From: Collinsella sp. AF23-2
Lineage (GTDB): Bacteria; Actinomycetota; Coriobacteriia; Coriobacteriales; Coriobacteriaceae
Direction: 5' to 3'
Assembly: GCF_003459245.1 (NCBI RefSeq)
Contig: NZ_QRVG01000001.1
Location: 62,001-126,000 of the forward strand
DNA length: 64,000 nucleotides
Part shown: positions 40,658 to 50,577 of the stretch, in pieces
Layout of the letters: each line of letters opens with the position of its first letter
How positions within the stretch are numbered: position 1 is the stretch's first letter
Notes under the pieces: generated by a model
Told to the model about the DNA's origin: nothing
The model's input: the letters and a program-made list of their open reading frames with translations, nothing else
The model's database searches: none
Translations under genes and position numbers: made by a program

Positions 40658-41971
40658 ATGGCAGAGTCGGCAGCAGGGGATGCCCTGTTCGAGCGTACGG
40701 GAAAAGTTTCGTTTGTGCAGGTATTACCCCATGCACTGCAGCATGTGCTGGCGGCATTCGCGGGTATCGTCACGCCCGCCATCATTATCGCGTCGGTCTG
40801 TGGCTTTACCCCTCAAGAGGAAGCCGCTGTCATCCAGGCGTCGCTCGTCCTCTCGGCGATTGACATTTTCCTTCAACAGTTTCCCATAAAAGGTGTCGTC
40901 GGTTCGGGCCTGCCCATTGTGATGGGTGCGAGCTTTACCTTCGTGCCGGCGCTCAAGGCAGTCGGTCTTGAGCTTGGTTTTGAGGCCGTACTGGGCGCCC
41001 AGGTAATCGGCGGCGCGCTCGTCGCGCTCTTCGGCCTACTGTTTAGGCGCGTGAGTTTTCTGTTTCCGGCCCCGGTGCTTGGCACCGTCATCTTTGTCAT
41101 TGGCCTGTCGCTATGCCCAGTGGCAGTTGCCTCCATGGCGGGCGGGGAGGGCGCGGCCGATTTTGGCAGTGTCACCAACTGGGCCGTCGCACTTGTGACG
41201 TTCGTCGTCACCTTTATGGCTGGCAACTACGGCAAGGGCGCGCTTAGGCTGGGCAGCATCCTGGCTGGTATCTGCGCGGGCTTTGTTTTGGCTGCGGTGT
41301 TGGGCATGGTCGATTTCTCGGCCATCGCGACCGCCAGCTGGTTCGCCCCGCCGGCCCTGGGCGCCCATCGCCTGGTGTTCGACCCGGCCGCGTGCGCCGT
41401 TGTGGGCGTTGTCGCCATTGTCAACGCAGTACAGGTCATGGGCGAGTTTGCCGCCGTGTCGTCCGCTGCGCTCGATACCCCTGCGACCGATAGCCAGATC
41501 TCGGGTGGCCTGATCGCCAACGGCCTGGTCGGTATGCTGTCAGGCTTTTTTGGCGGCGTCCCCACGGCAACCTTTGGCCAGAATGTGGGCATTATCGCCG
41601 AGAACAAGGTCGTCAACCGCATGGTCTTTACGCTTGCGGCTGCCATCCTGCTCATCGCGGGCCTGCTGCCCAAGTGTGCGGCGGTGCTCACGTCTATTCC
41701 GCAGCCGGTCATCGGTGGCGCCACGATTGGCGTGTTCGCGACCATCGGTATGAACGGTGTGGTCATGTTTGCCCGCCACGGCCTGTCTCAGCGCGATACC
41801 ACGCTCATGGGTCTCTCTATCGCCTTTGGCACGGGCATTGAGCGCACGGCCGGCGCGCTTGCCGGCGCTGGATTCCCCGCATGGGTCGGCACCGTTTTTG
41901 GCGGATCCTCCATTGCCGTCGCCGCGCTCGTTGCTGTGATCCTCAACCTGGTCCTCCCGCGCCAAAAATAA
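40658..41971 (+). CDS. NCS2 family purine permease, second copy
   Basis: A 437-residue polytopic membrane protein. Seen: VQVLPHALQHVLAAFAGIVTPAIII, GSGLPIVMGASFTFVPAL, and the NCS2 signature TFGQNVGIIAENKVVNRMVF, then SIPQPVIGGATIGVFATIGMNG. It is clearly related to the permease at 4189-5583 but diverged. With maturation genes upstream, it closes the right arm of the purine locus. ATG 40658 follows GGGAGG by 5 nt. Urate, xanthine or other oxopurine is the likely substrate; residue-level prediction of specificity was not possible. Confidence 0.9.
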   Translation: MAESAAGDALFERTGKVSFVQVLPHALQHVLAAFAGIVTPAIIIASVCGFTPQEEAAVIQASLVLSAIDIFLQQFPIKGVVGSGLPIVMGASFTFVPALKAVGLELGFEAVLGAQVIGGALVALFGLLFRRVSFLFPAPVLGTVIFVIGLSLCPVAVASMAGGEGAADFGSVTNWAVALVTFVVTFMAGNYGKGALRLGSILAGICAGFVLAAVLGMVDFSAIATASWFAPPALGAHRLVFDPAACAVVGVVAIVNAVQVMGEFAAVSSAALDTPATDSQISGGLIANGLVGMLSGFFGGVPTATFGQNVGIIAENKVVNRMVFTLAAAILLIAGLLPKCAAVLTSIPQPVIGGATIGVFATIGMNGVVMFARHGLSQRDTTLMGLSIAFGTGIERTAGALAGAGFPAWVGTVFGGSSIAVAALVAVILNLVLPRQK

Positions 41972-41984
41972 CGCCCCATATATG

Positions 41985-42051
41985 AGTTGCGGTGGAATAG
42001 GGACTGTTTAAGCCTTTTAAGCCATCAAACAGTCCCTATCTCACCGCAACT
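41985..42051. repeat. 25-bp inverted repeat after the second permease
   Basis: Arms 41985-42009 and 42027-42051 match at 23 of 25 positions (AGTTGCGGTG...GGGACTGTTT), 17-nt loop. It lies 14 nt after the permease stop and could serve as the transcription end of the right purine arm; it lacks a proper T-run. Confidence 0.6.
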
Positions 42052-42126
42052 GCTGTTTTCCTCCGTGCCCTAGGGATCAATTTGTGCGGGGGAGTTGTGG
42101 AGTTGTGCAGGCAGACGAGGTTTTTC

Positions 42127-42155
42127 TGGAAATACGCTTCCGATGCGCGTATAGT
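42127..42155 (+). promoter_or_regulatory. Promoter of the truncated spc operon
   Basis: TGGAAA (42127-42132), 17-nt spacer, TATAGT (42150-42155). The transcript would carry a ~130-nt leader to rplE with a GCACG/CGTGC stem (about 42232-42268), a possible site for ribosomal-protein autocontrol. Confidence 0.55.
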
Positions 42156-42292
42156 ATCGATTGTTTTGTCGGCTCCTGCTGCGTCGAGTCCAAACCGCGA
42201 AATGCCATGAGCGGCGCGGATGCAGTCAGGAGGCACGAGGACAACCCATCGTGGCCACGCCCCGTGCTTAAAACCCCAAGAAGGAGTGAACA

Positions 42293-42850
42293 ATGGCAGA
42301 AGAGAAGTATGTGCCGCGTCTGAAGACCAAGTACAACAACGAGGTCAAGCAGCAGCTTCAGGACAAGTTCCAGTACGAGAACGTCATGATGATCCCCAAG
42401 TTTGAGAAGATCGTCGTGAACATGGGTGTCGGCGAGGCCGCTACCGATTCCAAGGCCATCGACGGTGCCGTGCGCGACCTGCGCGCCATCACCGGCCAGC
42501 AGCCGATGATCACCCGTGCCCGCAAGTCCATCGCTACCTTCCGCCTGCGCGCTGGTATGCCGATCGGCTGCAAGGTTACCCTGCGTGGCGACCGTATGTG
42601 GGAGTTCTTCGATCGTCTGACCTCCGTCGCGATTCCCCGTATCCGCGACTTCCGCGGCATCTCCGCCAAGAGCTTCGACGGCCGTGGTAACTTCTCCATG
42701 GGCGTCACCGAGCAGCTCATCTTCCCCGAGATCGACTTCGACTCCGTCGATCACCAGCGTGGTATGGACATCACTTTCGTGACCACCGCCAACACCGATG
42801 AGGAGGCCAAGGCCCTTCTGGACGCCTTCGGTTTCCCGTTCAAGAAATAG
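42293..42850 (+). CDS. rplE: 50S ribosomal protein L5
   Basis: 185 residues. Contains the L5 signatures [18 protein letters not shown] and [19 protein letters not shown], ending [19 protein letters not shown]5 binds 5S rRNA in the central protuberance. It is normally preceded by rplN and rplX; here the upstream gene is a purine permease, and a new promoter lies in between. Confidence 0.97.
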   Translation: MAEEKYVPRLKTKYNNEVKQQLQDKFQYENVMMIPKFEKIVVNMGVGEAATDSKAIDGAVRDLRAITGQQPMITRARKSIATFRLRAGMPIGCKVTLRGDRMWEFFDRLTSVAIPRIRDFRGISAKSFDGRGNFSMGVTEQLIFPEIDFDSVDHQRGMDITFVTTANTDEEAKALLDAFGFPFKK

Positions 42851-42929
42851 GTTCACCTGCCCTATGAGCGCCGTTCCCAGAAGGGGGCGGCGCTTGGGGC
42901 GAACAATACTCTATGTGAGGAGGATATAA

Positions 42930-43115
42930 GTGGCTAAGACATCGATGATCGTCAAGTGCAATCGCAAGCAGAAGTTCTCTACTCGTGAGTACACGCGCTG
43001 CCAGCGCTGCGGCCGTCCGCACTCTGTGTACCGCAAGTTCGGCCTGTGCCGTGTCTGCTTCCGCGAGCTTGCACTCAAGGGCGAGCTTCCCGGCGTTAAG
43101 AAGGCCAGCTGGTAA
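42930..43115 (+). CDS. rpsN: 30S ribosomal protein S14, zinc-binding type Z
   Basis: 61 residues, GTG start behind GGAGGA. The CxxC pair [20 protein letters not shown] shows it is the zinc-ribbon form. It binds the 30S head. Confidence 0.97.
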   Translation: MAKTSMIVKCNRKQKFSTREYTRCQRCGRPHSVYRKFGLCRVCFRELALKGELPGVKKASW

Positions 43116-43234
43116 GTCACTACCAGCGTTTCAAGCATCAGTTTGGAACAGGGAAAACGCGCTAAAAAGGCTTTGCCGTTAAGGGCGGCGAAGAACCAAG
43201 AGCACGTGTTCATCAAGAACGAAGGAGAATCTGT

Positions 43235-43633
43235 ATGAACCTTACAGACCCGATCGCAGATATGCTTACGCGCATCCGTAACGCTAACTCTGTGAACAAG
43301 GCCACGGTCTCCATGCCGAGCAGCAAGAAGCTCGTCGAGATCGCTCGTGTTCTGCACGAGGAGGGCTACATCGAGGGCTACGATGTCGAGGACACCGTTC
43401 CCCAGAAGACTCTGCACATCACGCTTAAGTATGGTCCCAAGAAGGCTAAGGTCATCAACGGCATCCGCCGCATTTCCAAGCCGGGCCTGCGTAAGTACAC
43501 CGGCGTTGCCGACATGCCCCGCGTCCGCGGTGGCCTTGGTACCGCCATTATTTCCACCAGCCATGGCGTTATGACCGACCGCGATGCTCGCAAGCACAAC
43601 GTCGGCGGCGAGATCATCGCTTACGTCTGGTAA
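43235..43633 (+). CDS. rpsH: 30S ribosomal protein S8
   Basis: 132 residues, [18 protein letters not shown] start and C-terminal [25 protein letters not shown]8 binds 16S helix 21 and often represses the spc operon. The 119-bp gap before it is long for this operon and holds GGAGAAT as RBS. Confidence 0.97.
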   Translation: MNLTDPIADMLTRIRNANSVNKATVSMPSSKKLVEIARVLHEEGYIEGYDVEDTVPQKTLHITLKYGPKKAKVINGIRRISKPGLRKYTGVADMPRVRGGLGTAIISTSHGVMTDRDARKHNVGGEIIAYVW

Positions 43634-43666
43634 TTCGCTCGGTAGGTAGAAGGAAAGGAGATCACC

Positions 43667-44203
43667 GTGTCTCGTATCGGTAATAAGCCTGTCCAGATTC
43701 CCGCCGGAGTCGAAGTGGCAGTCAACGGCAACAACGTTGTCGTCAAGGGCCCCAAGGGCCAGCTCGAGCTCGATGTCTTTGAGAAGCTCGCTATCAACAT
43801 CGAGGACAACGTCCTCACCGTTTCCCGTCCCGACGACGAGCGTGAGACCCGTGCCCGCCACGGCCTCACCCGTGCCCTCATCCACAACATGGTTGTTGGC
43901 GTTTCCGAGGGCTTCGAGAAGAAGCTCGAGCTCGCCGGCGTCGGTTACCGCGTGCAGCAGAAGGGCAAGAACCTCGAGTTCTCCCTGGGCTTCTCGCACC
44001 CCGTGATCGTCGAGGCTCCCGAGGGCATCACCTTCGAGGTTCCCGACAACACCCACGTGAACGTCAAGGGTATCAACAAGCAGCAGGTCGGTCAGATCGC
44101 CGCTGAGATCCGCGGCCATCGTCCTCCCGAGCCTTACAAGGGCAAGGGTATCCACTACGTTGGCGAGCACATCCGCCGCAAGCTGGGTAAGGCCGCCAAG
44201 TAG
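43667..44203 (+). CDS. rplF: 50S ribosomal protein L6
   Basis: 178 residues, GTG start after [23 protein letters not shown] start and C-terminal [21 protein letters not shown] are standard L6. Confidence 0.97.
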   Translation: MSRIGNKPVQIPAGVEVAVNGNNVVVKGPKGQLELDVFEKLAINIEDNVLTVSRPDDERETRARHGLTRALIHNMVVGVSEGFEKKLELAGVGYRVQQKGKNLEFSLGFSHPVIVEAPEGITFEVPDNTHVNVKGINKQQVGQIAAEIRGHRPPEPYKGKGIHYVGEHIRRKLGKAAK

Positions 44204-44278
44204 TCGTAACCGACTCACTCGCATAAGACCAGCACCCCGTCAGGTGCTGGCAAGATCAACCTTTTTAGGAGTTTACGT

Positions 44279-44647
44279 ATGAACAAGCATAAGGCGAAGC
44301 TGGAAGGCCTCAAGCGTCGTCAGCGTCGTGTTCGCGGCAAGGTCTCGGGTACCTCCGAGCGTCCGCGTCTTCGCGTGACCCGTACTAACGCCAACATCTA
44401 TGCCCAGATCATCGACGACAGCAAGGGCTCTAGCCTGACGCTCGTCTCTGCCTCGACCCTCGAGGCCGAGTTCAAGGGCACCCACACCTCGAACAAGGAG
44501 GCTGCGGAGAAGGTCGGTCAGCTCGTTGGCAAGCGTGCCATCGAGGCCGGCATCACCAAGGTCGCCTTCGATCGCGGTGGCCGTATCTACCATGGCCGCG
44601 TCAAGGCCCTCGCCGACGGTGCTCGTGCCGCCGGTCTCGAGTTCTAG
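44279..44647 (+). CDS. rplR: 50S ribosomal protein L18
   Basis: 122 residues. It has an Arg-rich N-terminus ([22 protein letters not shown]) and [20 protein letters not shown]. 5S rRNA binding. Confidence 0.97.
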   Translation: MNKHKAKLEGLKRRQRRVRGKVSGTSERPRLRVTRTNANIYAQIIDDSKGSSLTLVSASTLEAEFKGTHTSNKEAAEKVGQLVGKRAIEAGITKVAFDRGGRIYHGRVKALADGARAAGLEF

Positions 44648-44661
44648 GAGGTATGTAGCAC

Positions 44662-45186
44662 ATGGCTCGTAATCAGAAGCAGCAGCGCGAGGCCTCCGAG
44701 TTCGAGGAGCGCGTCGTTTACATCAACCGCGTGTCGAAGACCGTCAAGGGTGGTCGTCGCATGAGCCTCGTCGCTCTCGTCGTCGTTGGCGACGGCAAGG
44801 GCAACGTCGGCGTTGGCATGGGCAAGTCCGCTGAGGTGCCCCTGGCCATCTCCAAGGCGTCTCTCGATGCCAAGAAGAACATGTTCCACGTGCCGGTGAC
44901 CGAGCAGGGCACCATCCCGCACGAGGTTCTCGGCCACTTTGGTGCCGGCCGCATCATCATCAAGCCCGCTGTCGAGGGTACCGGCGTTATCGCCGGCGGC
45001 GCTGTGCGTCCCCTCTTCGAGCTTGCTGGCATCAAGAACGTCCTGTCCAAGTCCCTCGGTACCGACAACGGCCTCAACATCATCAAGGCTGCCGTCGAGG
45101 GCCTCAAGGAGCTCTCCAGCCCTGAGGACGTCGCGGCTCGCCGTGGCCTGACGGTCTCCGAGATGTTCGTCGGTAAGGAGAACTAA
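44662..45186 (+). CDS. rpsE: 30S ribosomal protein S5
   Basis: 174 residues. Contains [34 protein letters not shown] and TVPHEV-like [19 protein letters not shown]. Fidelity-related small-subunit protein. Confidence 0.97.
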   Translation: MARNQKQQREASEFEERVVYINRVSKTVKGGRRMSLVALVVVGDGKGNVGVGMGKSAEVPLAISKASLDAKKNMFHVPVTEQGTIPHEVLGHFGAGRIIIKPAVEGTGVIAGGAVRPLFELAGIKNVLSKSLGTDNGLNIIKAAVEGLKELSSPEDVAARRGLTVSEMFVGKEN

Positions 45187-45188
45187 GC

Positions 45189-45371
45189 ATGGCTGACACC
45201 ATCAAGATCAAGCAGGTCCGCAGCACCAACGGTTGCAAGCAGGACCAGGTCCGTACTGTCCGTGCCCTCGGTCTCCACAGGATCCGCGAGGTTCGCGAGA
45301 TTGCTGACAACGAGTCCGTCCGCGGCATGATCTTCAAGGTCAAGCACCTTGTCGAGATTGTAGAGGAGTAG
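45189..45371 (+). CDS. rpmD: 50S ribosomal protein L30
   Basis: 60 residues, IKIKQVRSTNGCKQDQVRTVRALGLHRI pattern; starts 2 bp after rpsE. Confidence 0.96.
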   Translation: MADTIKIKQVRSTNGCKQDQVRTVRALGLHRIREVREIADNESVRGMIFKVKHLVEIVEE

Positions 45372-45374
45372 CAA

Positions 45375-45824
45375 ATGCAGCTTCACGATCTTACTCCCGC
45401 GCCCGGTTCCACCAAGAACCGTAAGCGCGTCGGCCGTGGCAATTCTTCGGGTCACGGCACCACTTCTGGCCGCGGCCAGAAGGGCCAGGGTTCCCGCTCT
45501 GGTGGCACCAAGGGTGCCGGCTTCGAGGGTGGCCAGACTCCGCTGGCTATGCGCCTGCCCAAGCTTCCGGGCTTCCGCAACCCCCGTCGTATCGAGTACA
45601 CCGCTGTTAACGTTGAGCGTCTCGAGCGTAAGTTCGAGGACGGCGCTGTAATCGACGGTGCCGCTCTTAAGGCCGCTCGCATCACCAAGAGCGAGTTCGA
45701 GCCCGTCAAGGTGCTCGGCAATGGTGAGCTCACCAAGAAGTTCACGGTCAAGGTCGACAAGGTCAGCGCTTCTGCGCAGGCCAAGATCGAGGCCGCCGGC
45801 GGAAAGGTCGAGCTGCCGTGCTAA
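45375..45824 (+). CDS. rplO: 50S ribosomal protein L15
   Basis: 149 residues. Gly/Lys-rich N-terminus ([21 protein letters not shown]) and [19 protein letters not shown]. Its last 7 bp overlap secY. Confidence 0.97.
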   Translation: MQLHDLTPAPGSTKNRKRVGRGNSSGHGTTSGRGQKGQGSRSGGTKGAGFEGGQTPLAMRLPKLPGFRNPRRIEYTAVNVERLERKFEDGAVIDGAALKAARITKSEFEPVKVLGNGELTKKFTVKVDKVSASAQAKIEAAGGKVELPC

Positions 45825-47104
45825 ATGGTCTTAAGAATGCTTTCCGCATCAAAGAATTGCGCGAAAAGATTCTTTTTACCATAGCTATGCTCGTCGTGTA
45901 CCGCATTGGTGCGCACGTTCCTGTGCCCGGCATTCCCTTCCAGGGGATGCTGGGCCTTTTCTCGACCGATAACAATTCGGTCGCCGCAGGTGCTATGGCC
46001 CTCCTGAATCTTTTCTCTGGCGGCGCATTGAGCTATGTGTCGGTGTTTTCGCTGGGCATCATGCCTTACATCACCAGCTCGATCATCCTCCAGATGCTCC
46101 AGGCCGTTGTGCCTTCCCTGCATGAGCTTGCCCGCGAGGGCGAGGTCGGTCAGACCAAGATTACGCAGTATTCGCGTTACCTCACCTTGGCTCTGGCAAT
46201 CCTCAACTCCGTGGGTTACCTCTTCCTCTTTAAAAGCTTCGGCATCAGCTTTAATGGCGCTGGCGCTCCCGAGATCATCTTCGACCTCATGATCGTCGGC
46301 ACGCTCACTGCGGGCGCCATGCTGATCATGTGGATTGGTGAGCTCATCACCCAGCGCGGTATCGGCAATGGCATGTCCCTGATCATCTTTGCGAACATCA
46401 TGGCCGGCCTGCCGCAGGCGATCTTCTCCAGCACCGAGGGCAATGCCGGTGGCATCATCACCATGGTGATCATCTGCGCCATCATCCTGCTGGTTATCCC
46501 GCTGATTGTTTTTCTTGAGCGCGGCCAGCGCCGCATCCCGGTCTCCTACGCTAAGCGCGTCGTGGGCCGTCGCATGATGGGTGGCCAGACCACCTACCTG
46601 CCCATCAAGGTCAATACCGCGGGTGTCGTGCCGATCATCTTCGCTTCGGCGCTGCTGTACTTCCCGGCTCAGATTGCCGTGTTCTTCCCCGGCATCGGCT
46701 GGATTCAGGCAGTTGCCTCTGCGCTTTCGACCGGTTGGCTCAACTGGGTGCTTAATGTTGTCCTCATCGTGTTCTTCGCGTACTTCTACACCTCCATGGT
46801 GTTCAACCCCGATGACACGGCCGACAACCTTAAGAAGCAGGGCGGCTTTATTCCGGGCGTCCGTCCGGGTAGGGCTACCGCGGCCTACATCAAGAACGCG
46901 CTCAACAAGATCACGCTTCCCAGCGCTGTCTTTTTGGCGCTCATCGCCATCGTGCCTTCGATCATCTTCTCCTTCACGGGTAACCATCTGATCCAGGCAT
47001 TTGGCGGCACGTCCATCCTCATCATGGTCGGCGTCGTGCTCGACACGGTCGATAAGCTCGAAGGCCAGATCAAGATGTATGATTACGATGGATTCTTTAA
47101 ATAG
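45818..47104 (+). CDS. secY: Preprotein translocase subunit SecY
   Basis: 428 residues with ten transmembrane segments. Conserved pieces: [77 protein letters not shown] 45818 overlaps the rplO stop, giving coupled translation, and encodes a normal-length N-terminus ([17 protein letters not shown]). SecY forms the protein-conducting channel. Confidence 0.97.
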   Translation: MLNGLKNAFRIKELREKILFTIAMLVVYRIGAHVPVPGIPFQGMLGLFSTDNNSVAAGAMALLNLFSGGALSYVSVFSLGIMPYITSSIILQMLQAVVPSLHELAREGEVGQTKITQYSRYLTLALAILNSVGYLFLFKSFGISFNGAGAPEIIFDLMIVGTLTAGAMLIMWIGELITQRGIGNGMSLIIFANIMAGLPQAIFSSTEGNAGGIITMVIICAIILLVIPLIVFLERGQRRIPVSYAKRVVGRRMMGGQTTYLPIKVNTAGVVPIIFASALLYFPAQIAVFFPGIGWIQAVASALSTGWLNWVLNVVLIVFFAYFYTSMVFNPDDTADNLKKQGGFIPGVRPGRATAAYIKNALNKITLPSAVFLALIAIVPSIIFSFTGNHLIQAFGGTSILIMVGVVLDTVDKLEGQIKMYDYDGFFK

Positions 47105-47122
47105 GCTAGAGGAGGATTGCTC

Positions 47123-47749
47123 ATGAACCTCGTATTGCTCGGAGCTCCGGGTGCCGGTAAGGGCACCGTCGCACAGGAGCTCGTCGCCGAGTTTGGCGTC
47201 GCTCACATTTCCACGGGCGACCTGCTGCGTGCTGCCGTCAAGGGTGGCACCGAGCTTGGTATTCAGGCTAAGAAGTACATGGACGCTGGCGAGCTTGTTC
47301 CCGACCAGCTCGTGATCGACCTTGTCAAGGAGCGCCTTGCTGCCGATGACGCCCAGCAGGGCTTCATCCTCGACGGCTTCCCGCGCAACACCGCCCAGGC
47401 TGTGACGCTCGATTCCGAGCTCTCCGCCATGGGTCGCGAGATCGACTGCGCCCTTCTGGTCGACGTGGCCCCCGAGGTCATCATCGATCGTCTGTCTTCG
47501 CGTCGCACCTGCCGCGCCTGCGGTTACACCGGCACCGCTGCCGATGCTACCTGCCCCAAGTGCGCCGGCGAGATGTATCAGCGCGACGACGACAAGCCCG
47601 AGACCATCAAGAACCGTCTCGACGTCTACGAGAAGTCCACGAGCCCGCTCGTCGACTACTATCGTGGCCAGGGTCTGCTCAAGTCGGTCAACGGTGACCA
47701 GGCTCGCGAGACCGTGTACGGGGATGTCAAAGAGGCTCTTGGTCTATGA
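47123..47749 (+). CDS. adk: Adenylate kinase, zinc-lid type
   Basis: 208 residues. P-loop GAPGAGKGT (7-15), STGDLLRAAV, DGFPRNTAQA, and a LID with four cysteines (CRACGYTG...CPKCAGEM) binding zinc. AMP + ATP to 2 ADP. ATG 47123 follows GAGGAGG. Overlaps map by 4 bp. Confidence 0.97.
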   Translation: MNLVLLGAPGAGKGTVAQELVAEFGVAHISTGDLLRAAVKGGTELGIQAKKYMDAGELVPDQLVIDLVKERLAADDAQQGFILDGFPRNTAQAVTLDSELSAMGREIDCALLVDVAPEVIIDRLSSRRTCRACGYTGTAADATCPKCAGEMYQRDDDKPETIKNRLDVYEKSTSPLVDYYRGQGLLKSVNGDQARETVYGDVKEALGL

Positions 47750-48534
47750 TCAAGATTAAGTCTGCAACGCAAATCGAGCAGATGAAGAAGGCAGGAGCGC
47801 TATCTAAGATGGCGCTCCGCCACGTTGGAGCCATGGTGCGCCCTGGTGTTTCGACCTTTGAGCTCGATCAGCTCGCGGAGCAGATTATCCGTATGCATGG
47901 CGGCACCCCGGCCTTTAAGGGTTACGGCGGGTTCCCCGGTACCATTTGCGCATCGATTAACGATGCCGTGGTCCACGGTATTCCCAACCCCGACATGATC
48001 CTGCGCGATGGCGATATCATCTCCATCGATACGGGAGCCGTTGTCGACGGTTGGGTTGGCGATAACGCTTGGACGTTTTTCGTCGGCACCCCTACGCCCG
48101 AGGCCAAGGCCCTGTGCGAGGTCACGCGCGATTGCCTTAAGGCTGCCATCGAGCAGGCTATTCCCGGTAACCATATCGGGGACGTCGGTTATGCCGTTCA
48201 GTCTCTCGCCGAGTCTCACGGTTACGGCGTGCTTCGCGACTATGTGGGCCATGGCATTGGCCGTGTGATGCACGAGGACCCCAACGTTCCTAACTATGGA
48301 AAGAAGGGGAGAGGCGTTCGCCTCCAGGCTGGCATGGTCATTGCCATCGAGCCGATGGTTACGATGGGTTCCAACCATGTGAGCACGGGCTCCGACGGTT
48401 GGATCGTCACGACCAACGACCACCTGCCCGCCGCGCACTACGAGAACACCGTCGCCATTACCAATGACGGACCGGTGATTCTCACCACGGATGCCCAAGG
48501 TGCTTGGTGTTCGCTCCAAGGCGGAGAAATGTAA
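47746..48534 (+). CDS. map: Type I methionine aminopeptidase
   Basis: 262 residues. Metal ligands visible: DTGAVVDGWVGDNAWTF (two Asp), GHGIGRVMHEDPNVPNYG (His), IEPM (Glu), and a C-terminal HYENTVAITNDG (Glu). Removes N-terminal Met. ATGA overlap with adk. Confidence 0.96.
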   Translation: MIKIKSATQIEQMKKAGALSKMALRHVGAMVRPGVSTFELDQLAEQIIRMHGGTPAFKGYGGFPGTICASINDAVVHGIPNPDMILRDGDIISIDTGAVVDGWVGDNAWTFFVGTPTPEAKALCEVTRDCLKAAIEQAIPGNHIGDVGYAVQSLAESHGYGVLRDYVGHGIGRVMHEDPNVPNYGKKGRGVRLQAGMVIAIEPMVTMGSNHVSTGSDGWIVTTNDHLPAAHYENTVAITNDGPVILTTDAQGAWCSLQGGEM

Positions 48535-48570
48535 CAAGTTCCGCTTAGATGTGGAGCCATTACGAAGATA

Positions 48571-48599
48571 TTACGATACGTGCATGCGTATTGTAGAAT
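48571..48599 (+). promoter_or_regulatory. Promoter of the infA-rplQ operon
   Basis: TTACGA (48571-48576), 17 nt, TAGAAT (48594-48599), 39 bp before the infA GTG. Confidence 0.5.
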
Positions 48600-48638
48600 A
48601 CTCAATCGCTGTCGTTTTCTAGAGAAAGATGATTGCTT

Positions 48639-48857
48639 GTGAAGAAGGAAGACGCAATTGAGCTCGAGGGTACGGTAAAGGAACCGCTGCCCAACGCCAT
48701 GTTTAAGGTCGAGCTCGAGAACGGTCATTCGGTTCTGTGCAACATTTCTGGCAAGATCCGAATGAATTACATCCGTATTCTCCCCGGTGACAGGGTTGTC
48801 GTGGAGCTTTCCCCGTACGACCTGACCCGCGGCCGCATCACCTATCGCTACAAATAG
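48639..48857 (+). CDS. infA: Translation initiation factor IF-1
   Basis: 72 residues from GTG 48639, the standard length. [30 protein letters not shown] and the OB-fold end [17 protein letters not shown] two codons upstream would add residues not seen in homologues. Confidence 0.96.
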   Translation: MKKEDAIELEGTVKEPLPNAMFKVELENGHSVLCNISGKIRMNYIRILPGDRVVVELSPYDLTRGRITYRYK

Positions 48858-49007
48858 CGGCACGCATACACGCACTCCATTTCCGGCTGCAGGCTTAGCT
48901 CAACCTACGGTCGGATTGTGTGTGAAGACCAGCCATAGTTTTAAACGCCTGCGGCTGGGCGAGTAGATAGTAGGGAAGTAGTTTGAGCGCTACCGAAAGG
49001 AAGAACG

Positions 49008-49121
49008 ATGAAGGTACGTCCTTCGGTCAAGAAGATGTGCGATAAGTGCAAAATCATTAGGCGCCATGGCAAGGTCCTCGTCATTTGCGAGAACCCCCGT
49101 CATAAGCAGCGTCAGGGTTAA
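49008..49121 (+). CDS. rpmJ: 50S ribosomal protein L36
   Basis: 37 codons from ATG 49008 to TAA 49121: [19 protein letters not shown] start with a C-x2-C...C-x-H-like zinc set (CDKCK, ICENPRH). AAGGAAG 5 nt upstream. Too short for many gene finders. Confidence 0.96.
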   Translation: MKVRPSVKKMCDKCKIIRRHGKVLVICENPRHKQRQG

Positions 49122-49135
49122 GAGAGGAGACTACG

Positions 49136-49510
49136 TTGGCCCGTATTAATGGTGTCGACCTCCCGCGTGAGAAGCGCGTTGAGATCGGTCTGACCTACAT
49201 TTACGGCATCGGCCGCACCACTGCGACGAAGATCTGCGTCGAGTGCAACGTTAACGTGGATACGCGTGTTAAGGACCTCACCGAGGATGAGGTTAACGCC
49301 ATCCGCGATTATATCGATAAGAACCAGATCATGGTTGAGGGCGACCTCCGCCGTGAGCGCAACCAGAACGTCAAGCGCCTTATGGACATCGGCTGCAACC
49401 GCGGCCTTCGTCACCGCAAGGGCCTCCCGGTCCGCGGCCAGCGCACCCACACTAACGCTCGTACCCGCAAGGGACCGAAGCGTCAGATCGGTGCTAAGAA
49501 GAAGAAATAA
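49136..49510 (+). CDS. rpsM: 30S ribosomal protein S13
   Basis: 124 residues, TTG start behind [38 protein letters not shown] and [26 protein letters not shown] tail. Confidence 0.97.
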   Translation: MARINGVDLPREKRVEIGLTYIYGIGRTTATKICVECNVNVDTRVKDLTEDEVNAIRDYIDKNQIMVEGDLRRERNQNVKRLMDIGCNRGLRHRKGLPVRGQRTHTNARTRKGPKRQIGAKKKK

Positions 49511-49524
49511 GGAGCGCTAGATAG

Positions 49525-49929
49525 ATGGCTACTGCTAAGAAGAACGTTCGCGCTGCCCGTCTGAAGCGCGCGGACCGTAAGAACATTTCCGTGGGCCAGG
49601 CTCACATTCGTTCTACGTTCAACAACACGATCGTTTCGATCACCGATCCCCAGGGCAACGTCATTTCCTGGAAGTCGGCTGGCCAGGTGGGCTTCAAGGG
49701 CTCCCGTAAGTCCACGCCGTTCGCTGCCCAGATGGCTGCCGAGGCTGCTGCCAAGCAGGCCATGGAGCACGGTATGAAGAAGGTTTCCGTCTTCGTCAAG
49801 GGCCCTGGCTCCGGTCGTGAGACCGCCATCCGCTCCCTCCAGGCTGCTGGCCTCGAGGTCTCGAGCATCCAGGACAAGACCCCCATCCCGCACAACGGCT
49901 GCCGCCCCAAGAAGCGTCGCCGCGTGTAA
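49525..49929 (+). CDS. rpsK: 30S ribosomal protein S11
   Basis: 134 residues with [22 protein letters not shown] and C-terminal [14 protein letters not shown]. Confidence 0.97.
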   Translation: MATAKKNVRAARLKRADRKNISVGQAHIRSTFNNTIVSITDPQGNVISWKSAGQVGFKGSRKSTPFAAQMAAEAAAKQAMEHGMKKVSVFVKGPGSGRETAIRSLQAAGLEVSSIQDKTPIPHNGCRPKKRRRV

Positions 49930-49948
49930 CTGAAAGGATCGTATCAAT

Positions 49949-50545
49949 ATGGCAATCGACAGGACTCCTGTTCTTAAGCGCTGCCGTCAGCTCGGGATCG
50001 ATCCCGCTGAGCTCGGTTACAGCAGCAAGAAGGAATCTATCCGTCAGCCCAAGCGCCGTCGCAAGGAATCTGAGTACGGCATGCAGCTGCGCGAGAAGCA
50101 GAAGGTCAAGTTCATCTATGGCGTTCTGGAGAAGCAGTTCCACGGCTACTTCAACAAGGCCCGCAAGATGAACGGCGTCACCGGTGAGAACCTCATGATC
50201 ATCCTTGAGTCTCGCCTCGACAACGTCGTCTTCCGTCTTGGCTTCGCCCGCACCCGCAAAGAGGCTCGCCAGTCCGTCCGTCACGGTCACTTCACCGTGA
50301 ACGGCAAGCGCGTGGACATCCCGTCCTACCGCGTCAAGGCCGGCGACGTCGTCGCTGTCGGCGAGAAGTTCCGTGACCTCCTCCCCATCAAGGAGGCTCT
50401 GATTTCCTCCGAGCGCTTTGAGGTCCCTGGCTGGCTCGAGGTCGATATCGAGAAGCTGTCTGGTAACGTGCTCGCTCTGCCGACGCGTGAGCAGATCAGC
50501 GGTGATATCAACGAGCAGCTCATCGTCGAGCTCTACTCTAAGTAG
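49949..50545 (+). CDS. rpsD: 30S ribosomal protein S4
   Basis: 198 residues. S4 domain: LDNVVFRLGFARTRKEARQSVRHGHFTVNGKRV. No zinc-binding cysteine cluster at the N-terminus, a C-minus form. Primary 16S binder and frequent autoregulator of this operon. Confidence 0.97.
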   Translation: MAIDRTPVLKRCRQLGIDPAELGYSSKKESIRQPKRRRKESEYGMQLREKQKVKFIYGVLEKQFHGYFNKARKMNGVTGENLMIILESRLDNVVFRLGFARTRKEARQSVRHGHFTVNGKRVDIPSYRVKAGDVVAVGEKFRDLLPIKEALISSERFEVPGWLEVDIEKLSGNVLALPTREQISGDINEQLIVELYSK

Positions 50546-50577
50546 TCCATCCGGGCTGCTGAGGCTGGAGGTAATAC

